Source: Deltaproteobacteria bacterium (GTDB taxonomy: Bacteria > Desulfobacterota > Desulfobacteria > Desulfobacterales > Desulfosarcinaceae). From it: a stretch of DNA of 64,000 nt. The stretch lies in NCBI GenBank assembly GCA_020444075.1, contig JAHLLR010000001.1:111782-175781 (forward strand). The letters are read 5' to 3'. The position numbers and the translations under genes were made by a program. Below are positions 17,330 to 26,180 of the stretch, piece by piece. Each line of letters begins with the position of its first letter. The first letter of the stretch is position 1. The notes under the pieces were generated by a model. The model was not told the DNA's origin, searched no databases, and worked only from the letters and a program-made list of their open reading frames with translations.

Positions 17330-18518
17330 TGGGCACCCTTTTTCTCAACCGCGCCTTGATGACGAAATGGTCGATCAGCGGGGCAAAGAGGTTCATGAAC
17401 AAGATGGCCAGCATCACCCCTTCCGGATAAGCCGGGTTGAACACCCGGATCATCACGGTCAGCGCCCCGATGGCAAATCCGTAGATCCACCGGGAGAGGT
17501 TCATACCCGGCGCCGATACCGGATCGGTTGCCATGTAAACCATGCCGAAGGCAAAGCCGCCCATGACCAGGTGCCAGGCCGGATGCACGGAGAACATGCG
17601 GGCCGCCTCTCCGCCCGAGGAAAGATTGATCAGATACCCCGGATACGCCACGGCCAGCACCCCAAGGACGCCACCCACCATGATCCGGTAGTTGCCCACG
17701 CCGGTCAGCACCAGAAAAATGGCTCCCAGCAGGATCATCAGGGCCGATGTTTCACCCACGCTGCCCGGGAGGTTGCCCACGAACAGCCGCTGGAATGAAT
17801 AGCCGGCATCGGTGAGAATGCGGGCCACCGACCCTCCGGAGGCCGCCAGGGGCGCCAGGGCCAGGGGGGTGGCCGCCGTCAGCGCATCCACGGCCTGCTG
17901 ACCGCTCTGCTGAACCACGGTCCAGACCCGGTCACCGGACATATTGGCCGGGTAGGCGAAAAAAAGGAAAGCCCGGCCGGTCAGCGCCGGGTTGAGGATA
18001 TTCCTTCCTGTGCCGCCGAAGATCTCCTTACCGATCACCACGCCGAAAGAGATCCCCGCAGCCACTTGCCACAAGGGGGTGGTGGGCGGCAGGGTCATGG
18101 GAAAAAGCAGGCCGGTCACCAAAAAGCCCTCACTGATATGGTGCCCCCGCACCGAGGCGAAGAGAAGTTCCCAGAATAGTCCGACGGCATAAGAAACCAT
18201 GAGCATGGGCAGCACCACCCCCGCCCCCCGCATCATCACCGGGACCATCCCCAGATCCAGCCCCGATGCCAGTCCGGACTGGTAACCGGTATTGTAAATG
18301 CCATAAAAAAAGGGCGGCATCAGGGAAATGATCACGAAAGTCATGAACCGCTTGAGGTCCAGGCTGTCCCGCACGTGGGCGTCGGCCGTGGTGGTCAGCG
18401 CCGGGGCAAAGGCGACCGTTTCGATGGCATCGAAAAGGGGGTGCAGTCTTTCCAGCCGTCCACCGGATTCAAAGTACGGCCGGGTGGTGTTAAATAGACG
18501 TTTGAGGGCTTTCATCAT
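17322..18518 (-). CDS. nqrB: Na+-NQR subunit B
   Basis: 398 residues with about ten membrane helices. The FMN attachment site reads DALTAATPLA with Thr217; the usual SGAT is here TAAT, a mild variant. The family subunit forms the sodium channel and binds riboflavin and quinone. Slightly shorter at the N-terminus than the Vibrio protein (about 412). Confidence 0.95.
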   Translation of the reverse strand: MMKALKRLFNTTRPYFESGGRLERLHPLFDAIETVAFAPALTTTADAHVRDSLDLKRFMTFVIISLMPPFFYGIYNTGYQSGLASGLDLGMVPVMMRGAGVVLPMLMVSYAVGLFWELLFASVRGHHISEGFLVTGLLFPMTLPPTTPLWQVAAGISFGVVIGKEIFGGTGRNILNPALTGRAFLFFAYPANMSGDRVWTVVQQSGQQAVDALTAATPLALAPLAASGGSVARILTDAGYSFQRLFVGNLPGSVGETSALMILLGAIFLVLTGVGNYRIMVGGVLGVLAVAYPGYLINLSSGGEAARMFSVHPAWHLVMGGFAFGMVYMATDPVSAPGMNLSRWIYGFAIGALTVMIRVFNPAYPEGVMLAILFMNLFAPLIDHFVIKARLRKRVPNV

Positions 18519-18569
18519 TTTCCATTCTCTGGCAGCAGGTCGTCATCGCCCGTATCAGGGTGGCGGGGA

Positions 18570-19913
18570 TCAGGCGATCTCCTTGTAATATCGGGCTTTG
18601 GCCGATCGAAACACTTCCCGCAGCTGGATCTTCGACGGACAGGCATAGGTGCACAGCCCGCATTCGGCGCAGTCGAGCAGGCCATGGGCCAGCGCTTCTT
18701 CCACCTCGTCGGCCACCAGGCATTTCATGGTGAACTGGGGCAGGATGTCCACCGGGCAGATCGTGGCGCAGGTGCCGCAGTTGACACAGGCCCGGACCTC
18801 CCCGTGCTGCCCGCAATCCATGGGAAAGGGCTTGCGATGAAAGGCGGACAGAAATGCCGTGGAATAGCTGGGTTTGCGGGAGCCCGGCCGGATGAAGCCG
18901 AAGGGTTCTTCCCGGTCACCGTCGTCGATCAGATTCAGGGCGTTTTGGTAAAACCCCATGAAGCTGTCGGGATTGCCGGCAAACCCGGTGAACACGCCCC
19001 CCACGATATATCGGGCGGCCGGTTTGCCGGCAGGACCATTGCCGCATAGGTGCCGCAAAGGCACACCCGTCCGGGTGGATACATGCCTGGCGGCGGGTGC
19101 GAGACTCCCGCCCACCGTCATGATGCGTTGCACGGGATAGTGGCCGGTCCGAAAAAAGTCACCCAGTAGAATCACATCCTGGCCGTCAATGAACCAGGTC
19201 CGGTTCTGCTCCGGTCCGGTCCGGGTCCGGTACAGCTGCACACTGGGGTTGCCCGACGGATAACAGCCCGTAAAACGATAAATGACGGACGGGTCGGGCA
19301 AAGATGAGACGGCCGCTTCGTCACCGGTCAGGTTGATCACCACCCGGTCGCAGAGTTTGTTGAGCAAATCAATGCCGAGGCTGAACCGGTCTTCCCTGTC
19401 TTTAAGGTATACCACCGGGTCCGGCCCGAAGGGCTCGTCGTCCCCCAGGCGCACGATGATGGCCGGTGGGACCGTGTCGGGGTCGGCCAGGTCCATGAAG
19501 GGAAGTGCTTTGAAAAACGGCCACATGCCGCCGGCAAGCAGGGTTTCCACCAGTGCCTGCCGCGGCATTTCATCCAGCTGCTCGACTGGCGGCACATCAA
19601 AGGTTTCACACGGTTCATGCTTGTCCAACGTGATCATGATGTGCCGGATAATCCGCCGCGGACCGAAATCGATGCGCGTCACCTGCCCCCCGCCGGGAGA
19701 CAGGAAACGGATGCGGGTATTGCGTTTATCTTCGAAAAGGGGGGTGCCGACGGCCACCGGATCGCCTTCTTCAACCAGCAGCCGGGGTTTGACATAAGGG
19801 ATGTGTTCGGGAACCATGCCCACATGGCGGGGCGTATCCAGCAGGTGCAGTTGGCGTTCGGGGGCTCCGGCAATTCGCAGCGAAAACCCCTTTTTCAGAT
19901 GTAAGGCATTCAT
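18570..19913 (-). CDS. nqrA: Na+-NQR subunit A with two 4Fe-4S motifs
   Basis: 447 residues. The N-terminal and barrel-like regions follow NqrA (GFSLRIAGAP, VGMVPEHIPYVKP, VGGSLAPAARHVSTRTG). The C-terminus carries two complete CxxCxxCxxxCP motifs, Cys376/379/382/386 and Cys415/418/421/425, as in RnfC. From family knowledge the Vibrio NqrA lacks these ligands, so this form may hold two extra clusters and accept electrons on the cytoplasmic side. First gene of the operon; downstream order B-C-D-E-F is canonical. Confidence 0.93.
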   Translation of the reverse strand: MNALHLKKGFSLRIAGAPERQLHLLDTPRHVGMVPEHIPYVKPRLLVEEGDPVAVGTPLFEDKRNTRIRFLSPGGGQVTRIDFGPRRIIRHIMITLDKHEPCETFDVPPVEQLDEMPRQALVETLLAGGMWPFFKALPFMDLADPDTVPPAIIVRLGDDEPFGPDPVVYLKDREDRFSLGIDLLNKLCDRVVINLTGDEAAVSSLPDPSVIYRFTGCYPSGNPSVQLYRTRTGPEQNRTWFIDGQDVILLGDFFRTGHYPVQRIMTVGGSLAPAARHVSTRTGVPLRHLCGNGPAGKPAARYIVGGVFTGFAGNPDSFMGFYQNALNLIDDGDREEPFGFIRPGSRKPSYSTAFLSAFHRKPFPMDCGQHGEVRACVNCGTCATICPVDILPQFTMKCLVADEVEEALAHGLLDCAECGLCTYACPSKIQLREVFRSAKARYYKEIA

Positions 19914-19931
19914 CGGCTAACCTTGGTTTGG

Positions 19932-19944
19932 GCACCCAGGGTGC
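19932..19944. repeat. Perfect short palindrome before nqrA
   Basis: GCACCCAGGGTGC, six-base arms around one base, 19 bases from the nqrA ATG. It would lie in the nqr leader RNA and could hinder ribosome access or bind a regulator. Confidence 0.4.
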
Positions 19945-20048
19945 AAATTTGAAAATTGGTCCGGTAAAACCGGTAGTCGGAGTAAAGATGCGGTGCAGAT
20001 TCAGGATCCGAACCACGGGTTCATCCCCCCGGGTCCGATGACAGCACG

Positions 20049-20076
20049 CATATAGTCCACTCATAGCCGATAGCAA
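20049..20076 (-). promoter_or_regulatory. Candidate sigma70 promoter of the nqr operon
   Basis: On the minus strand TTGCTA and TATATG are separated by 16 bases. The predicted start point is near 20042, giving a leader of about 130 bases. It is the best promoter-like pair in this gap, but not a strong one. Confidence 0.4.
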
Positions 20077-20277
20077 CATTCATACCGAAGAGGCGTGATG
20101 CCTCATGGGGATGACGCCTTTCCGCGTTCGGCATTGTCCTGAACGATCCTGAGAGTTTATTCTGGCATGATTTACGCGGATCTGCAAGCTGTGAATCCCT
20201 CCGTGAATCCCTCCCGGGTCTGAATCGAAAAGTGGAAAAGTTGCCCGCGAGCACGCGGCTCAGGGGGATGGCTCCCC

Positions 20278-20306
20278 TTGACATATGCTCGAATTCATCT
20301 TAGGAA
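20278..20306 (+). promoter_or_regulatory. Candidate promoter of the Fur-family gene
   Basis: A perfect TTGACA at 20278-20283 is followed after 17 bases by TAGGAA, a weak -10. Its position 26 bases before the chosen start makes the in-frame codon at 20278 an unlikely translation start. Confidence 0.4.
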
Positions 20307-20331
20307 AAGATCAGACCTAATTTTGGAGATC

Positions 20332-20757
20332 ATGGGCGTGGAATTAGATAGAAAGACGAGAATGACCCGACAGCGGCGGGTCATTCTGGAAGAGATCCGC
20401 CGAACCAACGACCATCCGGCCGCCGATGAAATTTACGAACGGGTGCGAAAACGGCTGCCTCGAATCAGCCTGGGCACCATCTATCGAAACCTCGATGTGC
20501 TTTGCGAATTGGGTGAAATTCAGCGGTTGGAGCTCTCCGGTGCCATGAAACGCTTCGACGGCATTCCTAAAAAGCATTACCATATCCGATGCGTCGGCTG
20601 TGGCCGCGTTGATGATGCCCCCATCGCACCGCTCAACGCACTGGAGGATGATCTCTACGGCACCACGGTCTATGAAATCATCGGCCACAATCTGGAATTC
20701 ACCGGACTGTGTCCCCAGTGCTCCCGGCAACAGAACCTGCGACAAGCGGCCAGTTAG
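20332..20757 (+). CDS. Fur family transcriptional regulator
   Basis: 141 residues. Winged helix with RMTRQRRVILEEI and SLGTIYRNLDVL, then the metal region KHYHIRCVGCGRV and CPQCSRQ. The two CxxC pairs form the structural zinc site, typical of PerR/Fur/Zur; the regulatory metal cannot be assigned from sequence. ATG 20332 with TGGAG just upstream is preferred to the longer frame from 20278. It is divergent from nqr and upstream of citrate synthase and a peroxide/thiol redox operon, which hints at a PerR-like role. Confidence 0.9.
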   Translation: MGVELDRKTRMTRQRRVILEEIRRTNDHPAADEIYERVRKRLPRISLGTIYRNLDVLCELGEIQRLELSGAMKRFDGIPKKHYHIRCVGCGRVDDAPIAPLNALEDDLYGTTVYEIIGHNLEFTGLCPQCSRQQNLRQAAS

Positions 20758-21049
20758 TTCGGTTCCACGGCTCAAATTATCTTCTTTATTCCAGATAGTT
20801 GTACTAAGATACAGTCCTGTATCACACGAAACATGAGACATTTTTGACATCGGATACCGGCGTGGAGGACAAAAATAACGCACGCACCCCCCCGCCGATC
20901 CCGCCGAAAAGGGATCCTGCAAGGGAAGAAGCCGCCGGGCAGCCACCGACATTGTCCCTGGCATGTAATTTGAATCTCCCCTCTGAGAATATCCGGCCCG
21001 ACACTCCGTAACCATTACGCTTTTACCCCAGGCTTAAAAGAGGTGACCC
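20758..21049. other. Intergenic region upstream of citrate synthase
   Basis: No gene; minus-strand frames here have no family signal. It carries the palindrome at 20808-20823 and a TTGACA near 20849 without a good -10 at normal spacing. Confidence 0.45.
20808..20823. promoter_or_regulatory. Perfect palindrome upstream of citrate synthase
   Basis: GATACAG-TC-CTGTATC, seven-base perfect arms around two bases. It has the size of a dimeric repressor or activator site. It could serve citrate synthase or autoregulation of the preceding Fur-family gene. Confidence 0.4.
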
Positions 21050-22228
21050 ATGGAAGCATGCAAACCAGTTCTCAACACAGGATTAAGGGGCGTAGCCATC
21101 GCCAGTACGAAGATCAGCGATGTCAAAGGCGCCGAAGGCAAGCTGGTCTACCGGGGATACCGGGTCAAGGAACTGGCCGGTAAAATTTCATTCGAGGAGG
21201 TGGTCTACCTGCTGCTGTTCGAACGGCTTCCCAACCAGGAGGAACTGGCGGGCTTCAAAAAACAGATCGCCGACCAGCGGGCTGTTCCCGATGAAATTCT
21301 TACCGCCATGAAAGCCATGCCCAAAGATGCGCTGCCCATGGACGTGCTCCAGGCCGCCGTCCCCATGATGGCGAACTATGACCCCGACCTCCGCCGGACA
21401 GACATCGACAGCGCGACCCGCATGGCCGTGCGCCTGATTGCCAGGTTCGCCACCATCGTGGCGGCCTGGGACCGGATTCGCAACGGCAAGGATCCCATCG
21501 CCCCGGACCCCGGCCTGAGCCAGGCAGCCAATTTTCTGTTCATGCTCAACGGCGAGGTGCCCGATGACGAGTTGGCCGGCTTTATGGACACCGGCCTGGT
21601 GCTCCACGCCGAGCACTCCTTAAATGCATCCACCTTTGCCGCGCGGGAAGTGGCCTCAACCAAGGCCCACCTCTACGCGGCGGTGGCCGCCGCCGTCGGC
21701 TCCCTCTCCGGCCCCCTTCACGGCGGCGCCAATACGCGGGTGATGCAGATGCTGCTGGAGATCGGCGAGGTAGACAAGGTCGACGCCTATGTCGCCAACA
21801 TCCTCGACACCGGCGGTGTGATCATGGGACTGGGCCACGCCGTCTACCAGGTGGACGACCCGCGGGCACGCATCCTCGAACCCATGTCCCTGGCCCTTGG
21901 TAAACGGTCCGGAGACACCCGCTGGTACGATCTGTCCAAGGCGCTGGAGGTTAAGGGCAAGGCTGCCTTTAAAAAGAAAAAAGGCAGGGACATTTTCGTC
22001 AACGTCGATTTTTACAGCGCCTCCCTGTACTACTATATGGGTATCGCCGTGGATCTGTTTTCTCCCATCTTCGCCATCTCCCGCATCGCCGGATGGTCGG
22101 CCCATGTGATCGAGGAGCAGTTCGGCGGGGCCGCGGCCAAACCGACCTTGTACCGGCCGGAATCCGACTATGTCGGCGACTACTGCGGACCCGACGAATG
22201 CGCGTTCGTTCCCATGGATCAGCGATAA
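21050..22228 (+). CDS. Citrate synthase (Si type, citrate/2-methylcitrate synthase family)
   Basis: 392 residues. Active-site segments are present: LHAEHSLNAST and GPLHGGAN (first His), MGLGHAVYQVDDPRA (second His) and VNVDFYSASLYY with the catalytic Asp. Condenses acetyl-CoA with oxaloacetate. It belongs to the short bacterial class without the allosteric N-terminal domain. It is followed by redox genes at 22274-24584 on the same strand, perhaps co-transcribed. Discrimination from methylcitrate synthase needs alignment. Confidence 0.93.
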   Translation: MEACKPVLNTGLRGVAIASTKISDVKGAEGKLVYRGYRVKELAGKISFEEVVYLLLFERLPNQEELAGFKKQIADQRAVPDEILTAMKAMPKDALPMDVLQAAVPMMANYDPDLRRTDIDSATRMAVRLIARFATIVAAWDRIRNGKDPIAPDPGLSQAANFLFMLNGEVPDDELAGFMDTGLVLHAEHSLNASTFAAREVASTKAHLYAAVAAAVGSLSGPLHGGANTRVMQMLLEIGEVDKVDAYVANILDTGGVIMGLGHAVYQVDDPRARILEPMSLALGKRSGDTRWYDLSKALEVKGKAAFKKKKGRDIFVNVDFYSASLYYYMGIAVDLFSPIFAISRIAGWSAHVIEEQFGGAAAKPTLYRPESDYVGDYCGPDECAFVPMDQR

Positions 22229-22273
22229 CACCCCCACATTCACCCAAGGCTAAAGAGAGGCTTGACACTCAAG

Positions 22274-22960
22274 ATGAAAAAATGGAAATGCACGGTCTGC
22301 GGCTACATTCACACCGGCGATGAACCCCCTGAAAAATGTCCGGTATGCGGGGCCCCCAAAAGTAAATTCATCGACGTCACCGAACCAGAGGCCCCGGCGC
22401 CGAAGCCGGCTCCACCCGCAACGCCCGAAATCCGATCGGCGGCGGATTTCCCGGAAATATCCGAACCGGCGGCAGCGGCTGCACCTGCCGAACCCGAACC
22501 GCTTTCCCCATTCAAGGATTCGCGCTACCGCGGGCTGTTCGACATGATGACCAAGTTCCACGGGCATCCCATAACCGTCCATATCCCCAACGGCCTGCTG
22601 CCCGTATCCATCCTGTTCATTTTCCTGTCGGCCCTGTTCAGCATCAACGGCATGGCCAGCGCGGCCACGTACAACCTGGGTGTAGTGGCCCTGTCCATGC
22701 CGCTGGTGCTGTTTTCCGGCTGGGTGGACTGGCAAAACCGCTTCAACGGCGCCATAACCGATGTCTTTATCGTAAAGATCGCCTGCGGCATCGTCGTCAC
22801 GGTCACCGCCTGGTTTCTGTTCATCTGGTTGCTGGTCAACCCGGCGGTGATCACCACCCCCCAGCCGTCCCGGGTTGCCTTTTTCATGATCAACCTTATT
22901 ATGCTGGGAGCGGCAAGTACCGCCGGCTGGTACGGCGGCAAGCTGGTTTTCAGAGACTGA
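22274..22960 (+). CDS. Membrane-anchored rubredoxin-like protein
   Basis: 228 residues. Residues 1-33 are a rubredoxin-type domain with CTVCGYIH and CPVCGAPKS, the four Cys that hold one iron. A proline/alanine-rich linker (residues about 38-80) follows, and then a four-helix membrane region starting [13 protein letters not shown], which resembles DUF2231. A rubredoxin fused to a membrane domain could pass electrons between the quinone pool and soluble partners. ATG 22274 gives [11 protein letters not shown], the usual start of the domain; a TTG at 22262 is less likely. Confidence 0.85.
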   Translation: MKKWKCTVCGYIHTGDEPPEKCPVCGAPKSKFIDVTEPEAPAPKPAPPATPEIRSAADFPEISEPAAAAAPAEPEPLSPFKDSRYRGLFDMMTKFHGHPITVHIPNGLLPVSILFIFLSALFSINGMASAATYNLGVVALSMPLVLFSGWVDWQNRFNGAITDVFIVKIACGIVVTVTAWFLFIWLLVNPAVITTPQPSRVAFFMINLIMLGAASTAGWYGGKLVFRD

Positions 22961-22976
22961 TAAGGAGATTTACACC

Positions 22977-24584
22977 ATGAGTCAGGCACATGATATCGAC
23001 GAATCACAGATGCAGCAGGTCCAGATGGAGCTGACCCGTATTCTCAGCGGCCTTAAGCATGAAATTCCCATTTTTCTGTTCACCCAGGTAGGAAAAAACG
23101 ACGTCTTCAACGATGCCGCCCGCCAGGCACTGCGTTTTTTCCGACAATTGACCGATAAGATCGTTCTGCGGGAATTCGACCTGAACCATAAGAAGGCGCA
23201 GGAGATGGGCATCGATCACTCGCCCACCCTGGTCTTCGACCCGGAACGCTACCATGTCCGCTGGCTGGGCGCACCATTAGGCGAAGAAGGCCGCATCTTC
23301 CTGGAAGTCCTGCTGCGCATCGGCACCGGCAAGAGCGACCTGAACGAGGCCGCCCGAGGTGTGCTGAAAAAAATAGATCAGCCCCGCCATCTAAAAGTCT
23401 TCGTCAGCGCATCCTGCCCCTACTGCCCCCAGCAGGCATTGAATGCCCTCAAGGCCGCCGTGGCCAGACCGGAGATGATTTCCCTGGAGATCATCGATAT
23501 TCAGGCCAACGCCGAACTGGCCGACCAGTACGGGGCCCACTCGGTACCCCAGACCTTTGCCAACGATGTGCTCACCGCCCTGGGCGCCCAGACCGAAGAG
23601 CTGTTCATGGCCTCCCTGGATAAGATGGAGCAGCAGACCATCTTCATCCCCGAGAGTGACGCAGAGGAGGTGGAGTGCCAGTTGGTGATCATCGGCGGCG
23701 GCCCTGCCGGCCTTACCGCCGGTATCTATGCGGCCCGCAGCGGCCTGAAATCCGTGGTCGTGGAAAAGGGTGTGCTGGGCGGACAGGTCGCCCTGACCCC
23801 CGTGGTGGAAAACTACCCCGGCATGAAGGAGGTGGGCGGCAAAACCCTGGTAGACATCATGGTTACGCACGCCCTGGAATATGTGCAGATCTTCCCCGGC
23901 GAAGAGGTGGTGGACATCACCCCCGGCCAACCGCACATTGTCCAGACCTCGCGCAGAAAATTCAAGACCCAGGCCGTGCTCCTCGCTACCGGCGCCTCCC
24001 ACCGGCATCTGGGAGTGCCGGGAGAAGAGCGCTTCTCCGGCCGTGGGGTCAGCTACTGCGCCACCTGCGACGGGCCGCTGTTCAAAGGCAAACGGGTCTT
24101 CATGGTGGGCGGCGGCAACAGCGCCGCCACCGAGGCCCTGCACCTGAACAACATGGGCGTGGCCGTTACCCTGGTCCACCGGCAGGACCGCCTCAAGGCC
24201 CAGGAAGTGCTGGTTCAAAAACTGATCGACAGCAACATCCCCATCCTATTCAACACTGAGGTCAAGGAAATCCGGGGCGAAAACCGGGTTACGGAGGTGG
24301 TGCTGCTGAACAACACCACCGGTGAGACGGCCACCAAACCGGCCGACGGCGTCTTTTTGGCCATCGGTTACGATCCGGCCGTGGAACTGGCCAAAAAAGT
24401 GGGGCTGGAACTCTCCAAGGAAGGCTACATCAAACACAAGGAGTTTAGAACCAATATCCCGGGCATCTACGTGGCAGGAGATGTGGCCGGCGGCTTCAAA
24501 CAGATCGTCACCGCCGCGGGCTATGGTTCCGAAGCGGCTCTGGCCATTTTCGAAGACATCATCAATCCATACTGGAAAAAATAA
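22977..24584 (+). CDS. AhpF-like thioredoxin reductase with N-terminal disulfide-oxidoreductase domain
   Basis: 535 residues. The first ~225 residues form two thioredoxin folds as in AhpF or archaeal PDO; only the second has a redox site (CPYC, Cys147/150). The rest is a thioredoxin reductase with VIIGGGPAGLTAGIYAA (FAD), CATC (Cys361/364), VGGGNSAATEAL (NAD(P)H) and the C-terminal FAD motif GIYVAGDVAGG. In AhpF the N-terminal domain passes electrons to the peroxiredoxin AhpC; no ahpC is next to it. Starts 16 bases after the membrane rubredoxin gene, overlaps the next gene by one base (TAATG). Confidence 0.92.
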   Translation: MSQAHDIDESQMQQVQMELTRILSGLKHEIPIFLFTQVGKNDVFNDAARQALRFFRQLTDKIVLREFDLNHKKAQEMGIDHSPTLVFDPERYHVRWLGAPLGEEGRIFLEVLLRIGTGKSDLNEAARGVLKKIDQPRHLKVFVSASCPYCPQQALNALKAAVARPEMISLEIIDIQANAELADQYGAHSVPQTFANDVLTALGAQTEELFMASLDKMEQQTIFIPESDAEEVECQLVIIGGGPAGLTAGIYAARSGLKSVVVEKGVLGGQVALTPVVENYPGMKEVGGKTLVDIMVTHALEYVQIFPGEEVVDITPGQPHIVQTSRRKFKTQAVLLATGASHRHLGVPGEERFSGRGVSYCATCDGPLFKGKRVFMVGGGNSAATEALHLNNMGVAVTLVHRQDRLKAQEVLVQKLIDSNIPILFNTEVKEIRGENRVTEVVLLNNTTGETATKPADGVFLAIGYDPAVELAKKVGLELSKEGYIKHKEFRTNIPGIYVAGDVAGGFKQIVTAAGYGSEAALAIFEDIINPYWKK

Positions 24585-25129
24585 TGACCGGGTGTTCGGA
24601 AGCCGGGGTCCCGTACCCGCCCAAAACCGCAGGAGAAAGCCGGGTGACCATGTCACACATGATGCAGCCCCAGGATGCCAACCCGGCAGGCATCGTCCAC
24701 GGCGGCGTGGTCATGAAGCACATCGATGACGCCGCCGGGGTGGTGGCCCTGCGGCATACCCGCTGCAATGTGGTCACCGCCTCCATCGACCGCCTGGACT
24801 TTCACAACCCGGCCTTTATCGGCAATCTGCTCAGCCTCAAGGCCAGCCTGAACCTGGTGGGCAGCACATCGATGGAAGTAGGGGTGAGAGTGGAAACCGA
24901 AGACCTGAAAACCGGCGAAGTCCGGCACACGGCGTCCGCCTACCTGACCTTCGTGGCCCTGGACGACACGTTCCGCCCCCGCCCCGTGCCCCCACTACTG
25001 CTGGAAACCGATGAAGAGCGGCGGCGCAACCGCCAGGCTCAGGCCCGGCGTCGGGTCCGCCTGGCTGAAAAAACACGCGAAACCTCCTGCCGGACTGACC
25101 CGGAAGCCTGCCATGCGCCTCAGGAATAA
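24584..25129 (+). CDS. Acyl-CoA thioesterase, hotdog fold
   Basis: 181 residues. The YciA/BACH-type hotdog core has SRVTMSHMMQPQDANPAGIV, then HGGVVMKHIDDAAGVVA, with the catalytic Asp in the DANPAG segment and the long helix after it. It hydrolyses acyl-CoAs; chain preference unknown. The C-terminal 35 residues are Arg/Glu-rich and not conserved. Its ATG overlaps the reductase stop codon (TAATG), so it is translationally coupled, although no functional link to the reductase is obvious. Confidence 0.88.
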   Translation: MTGCSEAGVPYPPKTAGESRVTMSHMMQPQDANPAGIVHGGVVMKHIDDAAGVVALRHTRCNVVTASIDRLDFHNPAFIGNLLSLKASLNLVGSTSMEVGVRVETEDLKTGEVRHTASAYLTFVALDDTFRPRPVPPLLLETDEERRRNRQAQARRRVRLAEKTRETSCRTDPEACHAPQE

Positions 25130-25208
25130 TCGATCGGGAAAACACCATGCCACTGATAGATCGGTGGTTGATCCCTAAAAAACAACCAAACGAGCTCGAT
25201 CAACCCCT

Positions 25209-26180
25209 TTGCAACCGCACCTGAATGAAACTGACCTGCTGGCGGCAGTCTCCCGGCAATGGAAAATGAGCGTCGACAGGTTGCGGCCCGATCTTCCGCT
25301 TGCCGGCAGTCCGGAACGCACCGTCTGGCGAAGCGTCGTGGAAACCTCCGGCAAGCGACAGTTGGTACTGGAAAAAATCCCGTCGAACATTTACGGCCGC
25401 AAGCGTCGGATCGCCGGCGTCCTCCAGGAACTGTCAGACCGCGGGTTGAGTCAGACTGCCCCCTATCTGCCGGATGCCGGCGGAGAGTTCATCCCCCTGG
25501 TCGACCATGGTCTGTGGCAGTTGTGCCCGTATGTGGGAGGCGTGGTTCTGGATCGGCCCGCCTACGTCATGGACGGCTGGCGGGGTGACGCGGTCGCGGA
25601 TTTTCTCATTGGTCTCCACGCCATCTGCCATCGAGACCCTGCGGTTTTTGATACGCCGCCCTTTTCTGTTTCCGCCTATATCCGCGACCTGTTTGCTGCG
25701 CTTTCTCAACGCGATCAAAAAGTCGCCGAACGCTATCGCCCCTTCATGGATCATCTGGGGAAACGTTTTTTTTCCGTGCATGACCGTCTCCCCACCCGCT
25801 TCTGTCATGGAGACCTTCACCCCATCAACATCATCTGGGGCGAACGGTCCATCCGTGCAGTCATCGACTGGGAATTCTGCGGCATCAAACCGGAAGCCTA
25901 TGATCTGGCCAACCTGCTGGGATGCTTAGGGATGGAAGATCCGAAGAGCCTGGCCGGTCCCTTCGTATCCCGGCTGATCAGCCGGCTGAGAAGCTCGGGC
26001 CCCTTTTCCGACGAGAGCTGGGACACCCTTCCGGACCTGATGCTGGCCCTCCGCTTTGCCTGGCTCAGCGAATGGATGCGCAAAAAGGACCAGCCGATGA
26101 TCCGATTGGAGGCCGACTATATGTCGCTTCTACTGGATCACCGGCAGGATCTGAAATCTATCCTTTTTCGGGCAGTCTGA
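25209..26180 (+). CDS. Aminoglycoside phosphotransferase/choline kinase-like protein
   Basis: About 323 residues. The kinase core has FCHGDLHPINIIW (catalytic Asp and Asn) and AVIDWEFCGIKPEAYDLAN (the metal-binding Asp of the APH fold). Members phosphorylate small alcohols or amines; resistance is not implied. The start is doubtful: the frame opens with TTG at 25209 and no ribosome site, and ATG at 25266 is the alternative. An in-frame stop at 25176 prevents extension. The 3' end overlaps the convergent stress-protein gene by 23 bases. Confidence 0.75.
   Translation: MQPHLNETDLLAAVSRQWKMSVDRLRPDLPLAGSPERTVWRSVVETSGKRQLVLEKIPSNIYGRKRRIAGVLQELSDRGLSQTAPYLPDAGGEFIPLVDHGLWQLCPYVGGVVLDRPAYVMDGWRGDAVADFLIGLHAICHRDPAVFDTPPFSVSAYIRDLFAALSQRDQKVAERYRPFMDHLGKRFFSVHDRLPTRFCHGDLHPINIIWGERSIRAVIDWEFCGIKPEAYDLANLLGCLGMEDPKSLAGPFVSRLISRLRSSGPFSDESWDTLPDLMLALRFAWLSEWMRKKDQPMIRLEADYMSLLLDHRQDLKSILFRAV

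Larger units (their letters stand above)
19914..20331. other. Divergent regulatory region between nqrA and a Fur-family gene
   Basis: No gene. It holds a candidate nqr promoter (20049-20076, minus), a candidate promoter for the Fur-family gene (20278-20306, plus) and two small palindromes: GCACCC-A-GGGTGC at 19932-19944 next to the nqrA start, and CCGGT-AAA-ACCGG near 19961. Confidence 0.55.
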
